Below, in pieces: positions 27,991 through 36,911 of a stretch of 64,000 nucleotides of DNA. Each line of letters begins with the position of its first letter. Positions within the stretch are counted from its first letter, which is position 1. The stretch spans positions 186,001 to 250,000 of the forward strand of contig NZ_QGTH01000001.1 in the NCBI RefSeq assembly GCF_003182075.1, read 5' to 3'. The notes under the pieces were generated by a model, which did no database searches, was not told the DNA's origin, and saw nothing but the letters and a program-made list of their open reading frames with translations. This DNA comes from Finegoldia magna. GTDB taxonomy: Bacteria; Bacillota; Clostridia; Tissierellales; Peptoniphilaceae. Made by a program: the position numbers and the translations under genes.

Positions 27991-28001
27991 AACTTAGTAT
28001 A
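27985..28001. promoter_or_regulatory. Palindromic operator-like site over the -10 and start point
   Basis: TATACTAACTTAGTATA is a perfect palindrome with 8-bp arms and one central base. It covers the -10 box and the expected transcription start. A repressor bound here would block the promoter. No regulator gene is adjacent. Confidence 0.45.
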
Positions 28002-28024
28002 GGAATATGGAGGGAATAACAAAA

Positions 28025-31000
28025 ATGAAAATCCACATGGGATTAGATGTAGGTTCAACTACTGTCAAGCTTGTCATTATAAATGAAAACTACGAAATTT
28101 TATTTCAAGAATATACTAGACATCGTTCTGACATAGAAGAAACTACCAAAAATGTTCTTAAACAAGCATACGATTCACATCCAGAGTTCAAAAACAGCGA
28201 TTGTACAATTATGGTCACTGGAAGTGGCGGAATGTATGTTGAAGATAATCTAAATATCGAATTTATACAAGAAGTTGTGGCTGGAACTACAGCTATTAAA
28301 AAATATATCCCTAATGCCGATGTGTGTATTGAGCTTGGGGGAGAAGACAGTAAGATAACTTATCTAAAAGGAAACGTAGAACAAAGAATGAACTCCATCT
28401 GCGCAGGTGGAACTGGAGCATTCATAGACCAAATGGCAGCTTTGTTAAAGACAGATGCATCTGGTCTTAACGAATTAGCCAAAGATTACAAGAAAATATT
28501 TTCGATTGCAAGTAGATGCGGAGTATATGCAAAAACTGACATTCAAGCTTTGATCAACCAAGGCGCAACAAAAGAAGACATGGCAGTAAGTGTATTTCAG
28601 TCTGTTGTCAATCAAACAATATCAAATCTTGCTTGTGGTAGACCTATTGAAGGAAATATCGTATTTTTGGGTGGACCACTTTATTTCTTATCAGAATTAA
28701 GAAATAGATTCATCACGACACTAGATGATGGTGTCAACACATTCTACAGTCCTGAAAATGCTCAAGTATTTGTGGCATTGGGAGCAGCTATTGCATCAAT
28801 GGATGGAGAAGTTGTGAAGTATGAGGATTTGTTGAACAGATCTTACGATAAAAAGCAAGAAATTAGCGATGAGTTAATACTTGAGCCACTATTTAAAAAT
28901 GAGAAAGAAAAAGAAGAATTTTATGAAAATCACAAGAAATCTAACGTAAAATTCAAAAATCTTGACGAAGTACAAGGAAACTTGTATTTGGGGATTGATG
29001 CGGGCTCAACTACTAGTAAAATTGTAGTAATTGATGAAGATTGCAACATTGTTTACGATTTTTATGCGAATAACCAAGGAAATCCTCTTGATTTAGTTAA
29101 GGAACAATTATCTGTAATTTATTCTAAACTAAATGATAACCAAAAAATTGCAAGTAGTGGTATAACAGGTTATGGTGAAGATTTTATAAAACAAGCTTTG
29201 TCGGTCGATTTTGGTGAAGTAGAGACAATAGCGCATTTGACTGCTGCTAGATACTTTGATCCAGATGTTGATTTTGTTTTGGATATTGGCGGTCAAGACA
29301 TGAAAGCTATGCATGTAAATGATGGAATAATTGATTCTATTCAATTGAACGAAGCGTGTTCTTCTGGTTGCGGATCATTTATTGAAACCTTTGCTCACAG
29401 TTTGAATTTATCCATACAAGAATTTCAACAAAAAGCACTTGAATCAAATAATCCTGTGGATTTAGGTTCAAGATGTACAGTTTTTATGAATTCGAAAGTG
29501 AAACAAGCACAAAAAGAAGGCGCCAGTGTCAGCGACATTGCAGCAGGTTTGTGTTATTCAGTAATCAAAAACGCAATTCAAAAAGTTATCAAACTTAGAG
29601 ATCCATCAAAATTAGGTGAACATATCGTAGTTCAAGGTGGTACATTCTACGGGGATGCGATACTAAGAGCCTTCGAAAAAATCACAGGCAAAGTTCCTAC
29701 AAGACCAAATATTTCTGGACTTATGGGAGCTATGGGAATGGCTTTGATTGCAAAAGAAAAATCAACAGGATATTCTACGATTTTATCTGAGGATGAACTT
29801 GAAAAATTTGAATATACTCAAGAACAAGCAGAATGTAAATATTGTTCTAACCATTGCAAATTAACTATCAACAAATTTGCAAATGGCAAAAAGTTTGTTA
29901 CTGGAAATAGATGTGAAAGAGGAGCTGGAATTAGTCTGGATAAAAAGGACAAGCTTCCAAATATGTACGATTACAAAAACAAGAGATTATTTGGATATAA
30001 GAGCATTCCAAAAGATAAAGCAAGAGCAACTGTAGGAATTCCTAGAGTGTTGAATATGTACGAAAATTATCCTTTCTGGCATACATTCTTCACGAATTTA
30101 GGATACAGAGTTGTATTGTCTTCTAAATCATCAAGAGAAATTTACGAAAAAGGAATTTCTTCTATTACAAGTGAGACATGTTGCTATCCTGCGAAATTAG
30201 TTCACGGTCACATTGAAGATTTGTTAGAAAAAAATGTCGATATGATATTCTATCCTTCGGTATTTTTTGAAAAACAAGAATACGATAAGGCGAATAATCA
30301 CATTAACTGCCCAGTAGTTACTGGATATCCGGAAGTTATTAAAAATAATGTCGATGGATTGAAAAACACGAAGTATTTCAACCCATTCATATCATTCCAA
30401 GATAAAAATAAATTAAAAACAAGACTTATTGACGAATTAAAAGAGCTAGGACTTTCTGATAAGGACATTTCAAACAGCGTTGATAGAGCATGGGATGAAC
30501 TTGAAAAATACAGAAAAGATGTAAAGGTTGAAGGAAAGAAAGCTTTGTCCAAAATTCGTGAAATGGGCAAAAAAGCAATTGTGTTAGCTGGTAGACCTTA
30601 TCACGTTGATTCAGAAATAAATCATGGAATTCCTGAACTGATTACTTCATTAGGTCTTGGAGTTTTATCAGAAGATTCTATAATTGATTATGATGACGAT
30701 GTAGATAGCGATTTGAGAGTATTGGATCAATGGGTATATCACTCTAGACTTTACAGAGCAGCAGAAATTGTTGGAAACAGTGAAGATTTGGAAATGGTTC
30801 AACTTAATTCATTCGGTTGTGGAATTGATGCTGTAACTACAGATCAAGTTAATGAAATATTGTCTGCTAAAGGAAAAATCTATACTGTATTAAAAATCGA
30901 TGAAATTAGTAACTTAGGTGCCGTTAAAATCAGAATAAGATCATTGATACAAGCGCTTGAAAAGAAAAACTTCGTTCCAAATGTGAAAAAATCATATCAC

Positions 31001-32230
31001 GTTGAAAAAGTTGAATTCACTAAGAAAATGAAAGAAGAATACACAATCCTAGCACCACAAATGGCGCCGGATCACTTTGAAATAATGGAATCTTTATTCA
31101 AAGATAATGGCTATAAAGTGGAATTTTTGAAAGATGTTAATTCAAAAGTAATCGACGAGGGATTAAAATATGTAAACAACGACGCTTGTTATCCATCTAT
31201 AACTGTTGTTGGACAAATGATGGAAGCTATAAATTCTGGTAGATATGACACTGACAAACTAGCTTTGTTAATGAGTCAAACTGGTGGAGCATGCAGAGCA
31301 AGTAACTATGTTGGTTTCATAAGAAAAGCATTAAAAGAAGCAGGATATGAAAATATTCCTGTAATTGCTATTTCTTGGCAAAATATCGAAACGAACGAAG
31401 GCTTTAACCTTTCTCCATTAGTATTACAAAAAATGATTGTTGCAGTATTATATGGGGACTTGATAATGAGATTATCAAACTTCACAAGAGCCTACGAAAA
31501 GGAAAAAGAAACTGATACTTTAAAACAAAAATGGATTGAAGAATGTCAAAAGAGAGTTTTGAAATCAAGTTCAAAACTATTTAGACAAACTGTCGATGAA
31601 ATTATTGAAGATTTTTCAAAAATAGAATTATTGGATATACAAAAACCAAAAGTTGGTATTGTGGGAGAAATTCTAGTAAAATATCTTCCTCAAGCTAATA
31701 ATAATTTGCAAGATTTATTGGAAAAAGAAGGCTGCGAAGTAGTAATGCCTGATTTGACAGATTTTGTACTTTATTGCTTGAGAAACGAATACCATAAGGG
31801 AAACTTCTTATCCAAATCAAAGTTCACAGGATTCATGTGCAATATGGGAGTAAATTTGATTGAACATTACAGAAAATACATCAGAAACCAATTAATCAAA
31901 TCGAAGTTTACTCATCCACTTAAGATACAAGAACTGGAAGATTACGCACAAGAAATTGTATCGCTAGGAAATCAATATGGTGAAGGATGGTTGTTAACTG
32001 CAGAAATGATAGAATTAATTCACATCAACGCCAACAACATTGTATGTATCCAACCATTTGGTTGCCTTCCTAACCATATCACAGGAAAAGGAGTAATTAA
32101 GAGAATTAGACAATTGTATCCACAAGCAAACATAATTCCAATTGACTACGATCCTGGTGCAAGTGAAGTAAACCAAATTAACAGAATTAAACTTATGCTT
32201 TCACAAGCAAAGGAGAAAATTAATAATTAA
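28025..32230 (+). CDS. Acyl-CoA dehydratase activase fusion (BcrAD/BadFG x2, DUF2229)
   Basis: This 1401-residue protein has two ASKHA ATPase activase domains: about 1-270, starting MGLDVGSTTVK, with SICAGGTGAF and SRCGVYAKTDI; and about 318-580, starting LGIDAGSTTSK, with EACSSGCGSFI and SRCTVF. Dehydratase-like modules follow (YCSNHCKLT at about 605; SETCCYPAKLVHG; NNDACYPSI). Activases of the 2-hydroxyacyl-CoA dehydratases inject an electron with ATP. This large stand-alone fusion is common in Firmicutes but unassigned. GGAGGG at 28009-28014 sets the ATG at 28025, because the ATG at 28007 overlaps that site. It is monocistronic. Confidence 0.9.
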   Translation: MKIHMGLDVGSTTVKLVIINENYEILFQEYTRHRSDIEETTKNVLKQAYDSHPEFKNSDCTIMVTGSGGMYVEDNLNIEFIQEVVAGTTAIKKYIPNADVCIELGGEDSKITYLKGNVEQRMNSICAGGTGAFIDQMAALLKTDASGLNELAKDYKKIFSIASRCGVYAKTDIQALINQGATKEDMAVSVFQSVVNQTISNLACGRPIEGNIVFLGGPLYFLSELRNRFITTLDDGVNTFYSPENAQVFVALGAAIASMDGEVVKYEDLLNRSYDKKQEISDELILEPLFKNEKEKEEFYENHKKSNVKFKNLDEVQGNLYLGIDAGSTTSKIVVIDEDCNIVYDFYANNQGNPLDLVKEQLSVIYSKLNDNQKIASSGITGYGEDFIKQALSVDFGEVETIAHLTAARYFDPDVDFVLDIGGQDMKAMHVNDGIIDSIQLNEACSSGCGSFIETFAHSLNLSIQEFQQKALESNNPVDLGSRCTVFMNSKVKQAQKEGASVSDIAAGLCYSVIKNAIQKVIKLRDPSKLGEHIVVQGGTFYGDAILRAFEKITGKVPTRPNISGLMGAMGMALIAKEKSTGYSTILSEDELEKFEYTQEQAECKYCSNHCKLTINKFANGKKFVTGNRCERGAGISLDKKDKLPNMYDYKNKRLFGYKSIPKDKARATVGIPRVLNMYENYPFWHTFFTNLGYRVVLSSKSSREIYEKGISSITSETCCYPAKLVHGHIEDLLEKNVDMIFYPSVFFEKQEYDKANNHINCPVVTGYPEVIKNNVDGLKNTKYFNPFISFQDKNKLKTRLIDELKELGLSDKDISNSVDRAWDELEKYRKDVKVEGKKALSKIREMGKKAIVLAGRPYHVDSEINHGIPELITSLGLGVLSEDSIIDYDDDVDSDLRVLDQWVYHSRLYRAAEIVGNSEDLEMVQLNSFGCGIDAVTTDQVNEILSAKGKIYTVLKIDEISNLGAVKIRIRSLIQALEKKNFVPNVKKSYHVEKVEFTKKMKEEYTILAPQMAPDHFEIMESLFKDNGYKVEFLKDVNSKVIDEGLKYVNNDACYPSITVVGQMMEAINSGRYDTDKLALLMSQTGGACRASNYVGFIRKALKEAGYENIPVIAISWQNIETNEGFNLSPLVLQKMIVAVLYGDLIMRLSNFTRAYEKEKETDTLKQKWIEECQKRVLKSSSKLFRQTVDEIIEDFSKIELLDIQKPKVGIVGEILVKYLPQANNNLQDLLEKEGCEVVMPDLTDFVLYCLRNEYHKGNFLSKSKFTGFMCNMGVNLIEHYRKYIRNQLIKSKFTHPLKIQELEDYAQEIVSLGNQYGEGWLLTAEMIELIHINANNIVCIQPFGCLPNHITGKGVIKRIRQLYPQANIIPIDYDPGASEVNQINRIKLMLSQAKEKINN

Positions 32231-32275
32231 AACTTACAAAAAATCAAATTTAATGTAAATTTTTATTGTTTTTGA

Positions 32276-32281
32276 TATAAT
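32276..32281 (+). promoter_or_regulatory. Candidate -10 for the LCP gene
   Basis: TATAAT with an upstream TGA (extended -10, TTGATATAAT). No clear -35 is seen. It would start the transcript just before the leader hairpin. Confidence 0.5.
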
Positions 32282-32296
32282 TAAATAAGTGTTAAG

Positions 32297-32326
32297 ACAA
32301 AGCACCGGTGAATCCGAGTGCTTTGT
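32297..32326 (+). other. Stable hairpin at the 5' end of the LCP transcript
   Basis: ACAAAGCAC pairs perfectly with GTGCTTTGT, and the stem continues with CGG/CCG around TGAAT (one bulged A). No T-tract follows, so it is not a usual terminator. It starts within about 10 bases of the predicted transcript start and ends 28 bases before the ATG. Confidence 0.55.
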
Positions 32327-32353
32327 TCATTAAAAAAGTAATTGGAGGATAGA

Positions 32354-33313
32354 ATGAAGAAAAGAGCTGTTATTGTCTTTTTTATTTCGCTAGCACTATT
32401 TTTGGGAGTTTATTTCGGTGCTGGTAAATTTTTGGGAAGCTTAAAAACAACTGGCTCTGATATTAAAGGCGATGAATTAGGAAAAAATAACGTAATTGAA
32501 CAAAATATACCGGATGAATTTTTGTTTGTCCTATTAGGAATTGACAAAGAAGTAAGCACAACAGATCATCAAAGATCTGATACTATAATGGTTTGCAAAG
32601 TTAACTTTAATTCTGGTAATGTGGACATACTGTCTGTGCCAAGAGATACTCAAATTAGATTGAATGGAAATATTCACAAAGTAAATGCAGCACACGCTTA
32701 TGAAGGAGCGAAGGGATCTTTAAAGGCGTTGAGAGATTTATTGGGAATAGATTTGGATTATTACGTTGAAGTTGATTTTGATAGTGTAGAACACATCGTA
32801 GATGCTATGGGTGGAGTTGAAGTTGATTCACCAGTGGAAATTAATCTTCCTACAATAAATATGCATATTCCAAAAGGAAAATCCAAATTAGATGGCCCTG
32901 AAGCATTACAGTATGTAAGAGCACGTCATCCATTCGGCGGATCTGATGACGCTAGAATTGAAAATCAACATTATTTTATAAAAACATTGATAGATCAATT
33001 ATTGAGTCCTGCAAATATTACAAAAATGCCAAAGATGGTTGAAATATTCAAAAGAGATGTAAAGACGAATATTCCATTGGGAGATATGACGGCTTATCTT
33101 ACAAAACTTCCTAACTTTTCATCTAGTAAAATACATAGCTATATACTACCAGGAGAATATAAGAATGACGGAATTAGTTGGTATATGGCTGATGAAGAAC
33201 AATTACCAGAAATTGTAGACAGGTTATTTGCTGAATACAAACTGGATGATCAAACCACTAATCGTGAAAACAACGAAAAAAATGAAAATGAGGAAGAATC
33301 ACAAAATAATTAG
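32354..33313 (+). CDS. LytR-CpsA-Psr (LCP) family cell-wall ligase
   Basis: A 319-residue membrane-anchored protein: cytoplasmic MKKR, one helix (about 4-24), then the extracytoplasmic LCP domain. Hallmarks are LLGIDKE, RSDTIMVCKVN, VPRDTQIRL, KVNAAHAYEG and LQYVRARHPFGGSDDARIENQ. The family transfers lipid-linked glycopolymers to peptidoglycan. GGAGG at 32344-32348 sets the ATG at 32354. The last 20 residues are an Asn/Glu-rich tail. A polysaccharide-type dehydratase gene lies about 5 kb downstream. The start of fni, 27 bases after its stop, suggests co-transcription. Confidence 0.92.
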   Translation: MKKRAVIVFFISLALFLGVYFGAGKFLGSLKTTGSDIKGDELGKNNVIEQNIPDEFLFVLLGIDKEVSTTDHQRSDTIMVCKVNFNSGNVDILSVPRDTQIRLNGNIHKVNAAHAYEGAKGSLKALRDLLGIDLDYYVEVDFDSVEHIVDAMGGVEVDSPVEINLPTINMHIPKGKSKLDGPEALQYVRARHPFGGSDDARIENQHYFIKTLIDQLLSPANITKMPKMVEIFKRDVKTNIPLGDMTAYLTKLPNFSSSKIHSYILPGEYKNDGISWYMADEEQLPEIVDRLFAEYKLDDQTTNRENNEKNENEEESQNN

Positions 33314-33340
33314 CGGTTTTGTTTTTTTGGAGGTATTTTT

Positions 33341-34351
33341 GTGGAAAGAAAACAAGAACACATTGAAAACTATTTAAAATCAGAATACAAGGGCAACAAT
33401 TTATTTGATTGTGTGTATTTGGAGCATACATCACTACCAGAATTAGATTTGCATGATGTCGATTTGTCGATAGAATTTAATGGCAAAAAAATCGACTATC
33501 CTTTTATGATAAACGCCATGACTGGGGGCGGAGATTCCTGTTGTGACATCAATGAAGATTTGGCTAGATTGTGTAAAACATTCAATATTCCAATGGCAGT
33601 TGGTAGTCAAAAAATAGGTCTTGTTGAACCAGAAGCGATTGAAAGTTTTGAACTTGTACGTGAAAATTTGATTAAGAACGAAAACATCGTAATAGGAAAT
33701 CTTTCTGCAAGAGAAAGCTTGGAATCAGTTCAAAAAGCAATTGAGATGATAGACTCTGATATGTTTGGCCTTCACTTAAATCCAATTCAAGAGTTGATTA
33801 TGGAAGAAGGAGACCGAGAATTTTCCGGAATAAAAAATAACATTAAAAATATAGTAGAAAATGTAGATGTGCCTATAATCGTAAAAGAAGTAGGTTACGG
33901 AATGAACAAAAAAACAATCTATGATTTATACAATTTGGGTGTTAGATACATTGATATTGCTGGTTTTGGTGGAACAAATTTTTCTGAAATAGAAGATAAT
34001 AGAAGATTCGATATGGAATTTTCTGAATTTTACTGTTGGGGAATTCCTACGGCGAAGATTTTATTGGACATGCAAGATAAACCTGACGATTTGTTTTTGA
34101 TTGCAAGTGGTGGAATAAAAACATCAATTGATATTGTAAAAGCATTAGTCCTTGGTGCAGATATGACAGCGATGAGCGGCGAAGTGTTATCTTATTTAAT
34201 GCATGGTGGTTATGAATTTGCTAAGGAATTTTTGGATAGCTTGATTTATAAATTAAAAATGCTTATGGTAATGCTCGGAGCAAAAAACATCAATGAGCTT
34301 AAAAATGTGGACTACAAAATATTTGGAAAATTAAAAGAAATTACAGAATAA
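33341..34351 (+). CDS. fni: Isopentenyl-diphosphate delta-isomerase, type 2
   Basis: A 336-residue FMN/NADPH enzyme that interconverts IPP and DMAPP. Family motifs are PFMINAMTGGG, NIPMAVGSQKIGL, IVIGNLSA, LHLNPIQEL, PIIVKEVGYGM and IASGGIKTSIDIVKALVLGAD. The GTG at 33341 is used because GGAGGT lies 9 bases upstream and no ATG is near. It supplies precursors for undecaprenyl phosphate, the carrier used by the upstream LCP family, though this functional link is inference. A bidirectional terminator follows. Confidence 0.94.
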   Translation: MERKQEHIENYLKSEYKGNNLFDCVYLEHTSLPELDLHDVDLSIEFNGKKIDYPFMINAMTGGGDSCCDINEDLARLCKTFNIPMAVGSQKIGLVEPEAIESFELVRENLIKNENIVIGNLSARESLESVQKAIEMIDSDMFGLHLNPIQELIMEEGDREFSGIKNNIKNIVENVDVPIIVKEVGYGMNKKTIYDLYNLGVRYIDIAGFGGTNFSEIEDNRRFDMEFSEFYCWGIPTAKILLDMQDKPDDLFLIASGGIKTSIDIVKALVLGADMTAMSGEVLSYLMHGGYEFAKEFLDSLIYKLKMLMVMLGAKNINELKNVDYKIFGKLKEITE

Positions 34352-34400
34352 AAAAAGTCATACAAATTTGATTTTAATATCAAATTTGTGTGACTTTTTT
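34351..34400. terminator. Bidirectional terminator between fni and bioY
   Basis: A 22-bp near-perfect stem (34351-34372 with 34379-34400) starts with a run of A and ends with a run of T, so it serves both converging genes. Confidence 0.92.
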
Positions 34401-34932
34401 AAATGTATTTTTCTATTCTTTTTGTTACGAAACTAAAAACCAATGCTTTTAGCATATCTCCAGGTAAGAAAACTATCATACCAGTAAACAATAATTTCCA
34501 CAAATCAAATTGTTTGTTGGATAATTTGAAAAATATTCCCATGTATGCGACACCAAAAGCATAAATTATAATTGATGACACCATGAACATAATAAAAAGA
34601 TTTATCTTAGATAAGTTTCGTTTTTTGTATTTAACATAAAAAGTTTGTGCTAAAAAGCCAAGTATATAACCAAAGCTTGGTGAGAATATTGCCTGCATTC
34701 CACCTTTTCCTCCAGCAAAAACAGGAAGACCTATAAGACCAAGTATAATATATAATAAAACTGACATATTTGCGTATTTTTTACTTAAATAATATCCAGA
34801 TGATATTGCGAACAAACTTTGTAGTGATATAGGAACAGGAAATAGAGGGATAATTATATATGATCCAATTATTATTAGAGCGCTAAATAAAGCGATTTTT
34901 ATAAGTTCTTTTGTATTTGATTTATTAGTCAT
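34399..34932 (-). CDS. bioY: Biotin ECF transporter S component BioY
   Basis: A 177-residue membrane protein with six hydrophobic segments. The family signature is visible: VPISLQSLFAI after the first helix, then LLYIILGLIGLPVFAGG and FSPSFGYILGF. BioY binds biotin and works with a shared energising module. The ecfA1-ecfA2-ecfT genes at the end of this window are the natural partners. It overlaps the upstream gene by eight bases, so the two are coupled. Uptake suggests biotin auxotrophy, but no biosynthetic genes can be judged from this window. Confidence 0.93.
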   Translation of the reverse strand: MTNKSNTKELIKIALFSALIIIGSYIIIPLFPVPISLQSLFAISSGYYLSKKYANMSVLLYIILGLIGLPVFAGGKGGMQAIFSPSFGYILGFLAQTFYVKYKKRNLSKINLFIMFMVSSIIIYAFGVAYMGIFFKLSNKQFDLWKLLFTGMIVFLPGDMLKALVFSFVTKRIEKYI

Positions 34933-35614
34933 CTTGCTTTTCTCTCATGTCTTGTCTGTAATTTGCCATTACTTCGTGGAAAATTTCTGCTGATGTTGGT
35001 GGAGTATAACTTAAAGCATTTGCTCCAGCATTGATCGTATCGATAACATTTTGCTCATTGTCACCGCCTGTTGCAATTATTGGAAATTCATATCCAACTT
35101 TTTTTCTGATTTCTTCAACTAAAAATGCAGTTTTCTTTCCACCAGATACATTTAAAATATCTGCACCAGAATTTATTTTACCTTCGATATCATCGTATGC
35201 AGATACGATTGTAGCGACGATAGGTATGTCTAAAACTTTTTTCATCTGAACAATAGTCTCGTTTTTCATTGGGGCATTTACGATTACTCCGTAAGCTCCT
35301 AACATTTCTGCTTGTAATGCCATATTTACACTTCTAATTCCAGATGTAATTCCACCACCTACTCCGGCAAAAACTGGAAGACTTGAAGACATTATAATAG
35401 CATTTGTGATTGATAATGTTGGCGTGAAAGGATAAACTGCCATTATTGCGTGACCATTTGTATTATTAATTATTGCAATGTCTGTTGTGAAGACAAGAGT
35501 TTTTATTCTTTTTCCTAAAACTGTTATGCCAGATGCTTTGTACATAGCTTCTGGAATATGTACCATTCTGTGTCTCAAATTAGATTTTACTTCTGGTATA
35601 AATTTCTTTTCCAT
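34925..35614 (-). CDS. TIM-barrel-like protein of unknown function
   Basis: A 229-residue soluble protein with repeated beta-alpha units and phosphate-binding-type loops (GGGITSG, ILNVSGGKK, ATGGDNEQNVIDTINAGANAL). The N-terminal PEVKSNLRHRMVHIPEAMY is strikingly conserved in character. It is often labelled a hydrolase in Firmicutes on weak grounds, and I assign no reaction. GGAGGC places the start at 35614. The longer frame to 35680 would begin before the promoter ends. It is the first gene of a two-gene unit with bioY, which may hint at a cofactor role. Confidence 0.75.
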   Translation of the reverse strand: MEKKFIPEVKSNLRHRMVHIPEAMYKASGITVLGKRIKTLVFTTDIAIINNTNGHAIMAVYPFTPTLSITNAIIMSSSLPVFAGVGGGITSGIRSVNMALQAEMLGAYGVIVNAPMKNETIVQMKKVLDIPIVATIVSAYDDIEGKINSGADILNVSGGKKTAFLVEEIRKKVGYEFPIIATGGDNEQNVIDTINAGANALSYTPPTSAEIFHEVMANYRQDMREKQDD

Positions 35615-35647
35615 AAGATGCCTCCATAAAATGAATTTCATATTTAT

Positions 35648-35675
35648 ATTATAATAGATAAAGCCATTCTGGCAA
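35648..35675 (-). promoter_or_regulatory. Promoter of the TIM-barrel/bioY unit
   Basis: On the minus strand TTGCCA (35675-35670) and a perfect TATAAT (35653-35648) are 16 bases apart. A short palindrome GCCA-TTC-TGGC overlaps the -35. Confidence 0.65.
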
Positions 35676-35707
35676 ATCAAAAAGCTAAAAAATATTTTGG
35701 GAATTTG

Positions 35708-35736
35708 TTGTAATTCTTAGAAGATTATGGTAATAT
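35708..35736 (+). promoter_or_regulatory. Promoter of the rpsF operon
   Basis: TTGTAA (35708-35713), a 17-base spacer and TAATAT (35731-35736). Transcription would begin near 35743, just ahead of the leader. Confidence 0.6.
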
Positions 35737-35751
35737 ATATAGGTAAATCCT

Positions 35752-35792
35752 TGCTCCGGATAGGGGCCAAATAGACCACAAGGAGGTGTCAT
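35752..35792 (+). promoter_or_regulatory. Probable S6:S18 ribosomal protein leader
   Basis: CTCC at 35754-35757 can pair with GGAG at 35782-35785, the rpsF ribosome site. The enclosed bases include a CGG bulge, a GG/CC inner stem and a CCACA segment. These features are known for the leader RNA bound by S6:S18, which represses the operon. The fit is by eye only. Confidence 0.55.
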
Positions 35793-36080
35793 ATGAATAA
35801 ATATGAATTAGTGCTAATCTTTAAGCCAGAATTATCAGAAGAAGACAGAAATACTGTATTCTCAAGAATTCAACAAGTAATTGACGAAAATGGTAAACTT
35901 GAAGAAGTTCACGATTGGGGAAAAAGAAAATTAGCTTATGAAATTAACTACATTAAAGAAGGATACTATTATATTGTAAACTTTGATTTATATCCACAAT
36001 TTGTTAAGGAAATCGAAAGAAGATGTAGATTATTCGACCAAATCATTAGATACATGGTTGTTAGAGTAGACGAACAATAA
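35793..36080 (+). CDS. rpsF: 30S ribosomal protein S6
   Basis: A 95-residue ferredoxin-like-fold protein. [19 protein letters not shown] and [20 protein letters not shown] are the family hallmarks. It binds S18 and 16S rRNA in the platform. AGGAGGTG precedes the ATG. The rpsF-ssb-rpsR order is the classical bacterial operon. Confidence 0.97.
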   Translation: MNKYELVLIFKPELSEEDRNTVFSRIQQVIDENGKLEEVHDWGKRKLAYEINYIKEGYYYIVNFDLYPQFVKEIERRCRLFDQIIRYMVVRVDEQ

Positions 36081-36100
36081 TCGTAAGAGGAGGAAATGTT

Positions 36101-36613
36101 TTGAATAATGTTAGTTTGATGGGTAGATTGACAAGAGACCCTGAAGTGAGATATTCAGCGAATACTCAATTAGCTAACGCTAGATTTAGTGTTGCTGTAG
36201 ATAGAAGATTATCTAAAGAAAAAAGAATGGAAGCTGAAAACAACAATCAACCAACTGCGGATTTTATCAATTGCGTTGCTTTTGGAAGGACTGCAGAAGT
36301 TATTGGACAATATTTCCACAAAGGAAATAGAATTGCGATTACAGGTCACATTCAAACGGGATCTTATGAAAACCAACAAGGACAAAGAATTTATACAACT
36401 GATGTAATTGTCGATCAATTTGATTTTGTTGAATCAAGTAATTCACAACCAAATTCAGGTAACTATCAAGGTTACAACAATAACCAATCATTCAACAATA
36501 ATTCTTTCCAAAACAATAATTTCCAAAATTCAAACGATATTCATAAGAGTAATGACGATTTCGGAATGGGAGACAATGCAGTTCCGACTGATATTGACGA
36601 ACTTCCATTCTAA
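36101..36613 (+). CDS. ssb: Single-stranded DNA-binding protein
   Basis: A 170-residue protein with an N-terminal OB fold ([30 protein letters not shown]). A Gln/Asn-rich linker with repeated NNxFQNN units follows, and the acidic tail ends in DIDELPF, which recruits partner proteins. The TTG at 36101 is the start: GAGGAGG at 36087-36093 fits it, and the nearby ATG at 36096 is out of frame. Confidence 0.96.
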   Translation: MNNVSLMGRLTRDPEVRYSANTQLANARFSVAVDRRLSKEKRMEAENNNQPTADFINCVAFGRTAEVIGQYFHKGNRIAITGHIQTGSYENQQGQRIYTTDVIVDQFDFVESSNSQPNSGNYQGYNNNQSFNNNSFQNNNFQNSNDIHKSNDDFGMGDNAVPTDIDELPF

Positions 36614-36633
36614 TAGTAGGAGGTTTTAAAGAT

Positions 36634-36858
36634 ATGCAAAGAAGATTTAGACCTAGAAAAAAGATAGATCCATTCCAAAAGGATAAAACAAAAGTTATTG
36701 ATTATAAAGATGTAAATATGCTTAAAAACTATATCAGCGAAAGAGGTAAGATTTTACCAAGAAGAGTAACTGGATTAAACGCAAAACATCAAAGACAAAT
36801 AACTGATGCTATCAAAAAAGCTAGACAAGTTGCACTATTACCATACAGTGCTGAATAA
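36634..36858 (+). CDS. rpsR: 30S ribosomal protein S18
   Basis: A 74-residue basic protein. [13 protein letters not shown]-like [19 protein letters not shown] and [19 protein letters not shown] are diagnostic. No zinc-ribbon Cys residues are present, so this is the zinc-free form. AGGAGG precedes the ATG. It is the last gene of the rpsF operon and is followed by a terminator. Confidence 0.96.
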   Translation: MQRRFRPRKKIDPFQKDKTKVIDYKDVNMLKNYISERGKILPRRVTGLNAKHQRQITDAIKKARQVALLPYSAE

Positions 36859-36867
36859 GAAAAAATT

Positions 36868-36893
36868 AAGCTACCTTGATGGTAGCTTTTTTT
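36868..36893 (+). terminator. Terminator of the rpsF operon
   Basis: Perfect 8-bp stem AAGCTACC/GGTAGCTT, a 5-base loop and a T-tract. Confidence 0.93.
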
Positions 36894-36911
36894 ACATATA
36901 AGGAGATATAA

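Noticed and set aside
36440-36560. Asn-codon repeats in ssb as a tandem DNA repeat or CRISPR-like array
   Set aside because: They are irregular AAT/AAC runs encoding the normal flexible Asn/Gln-rich linker of SSB.
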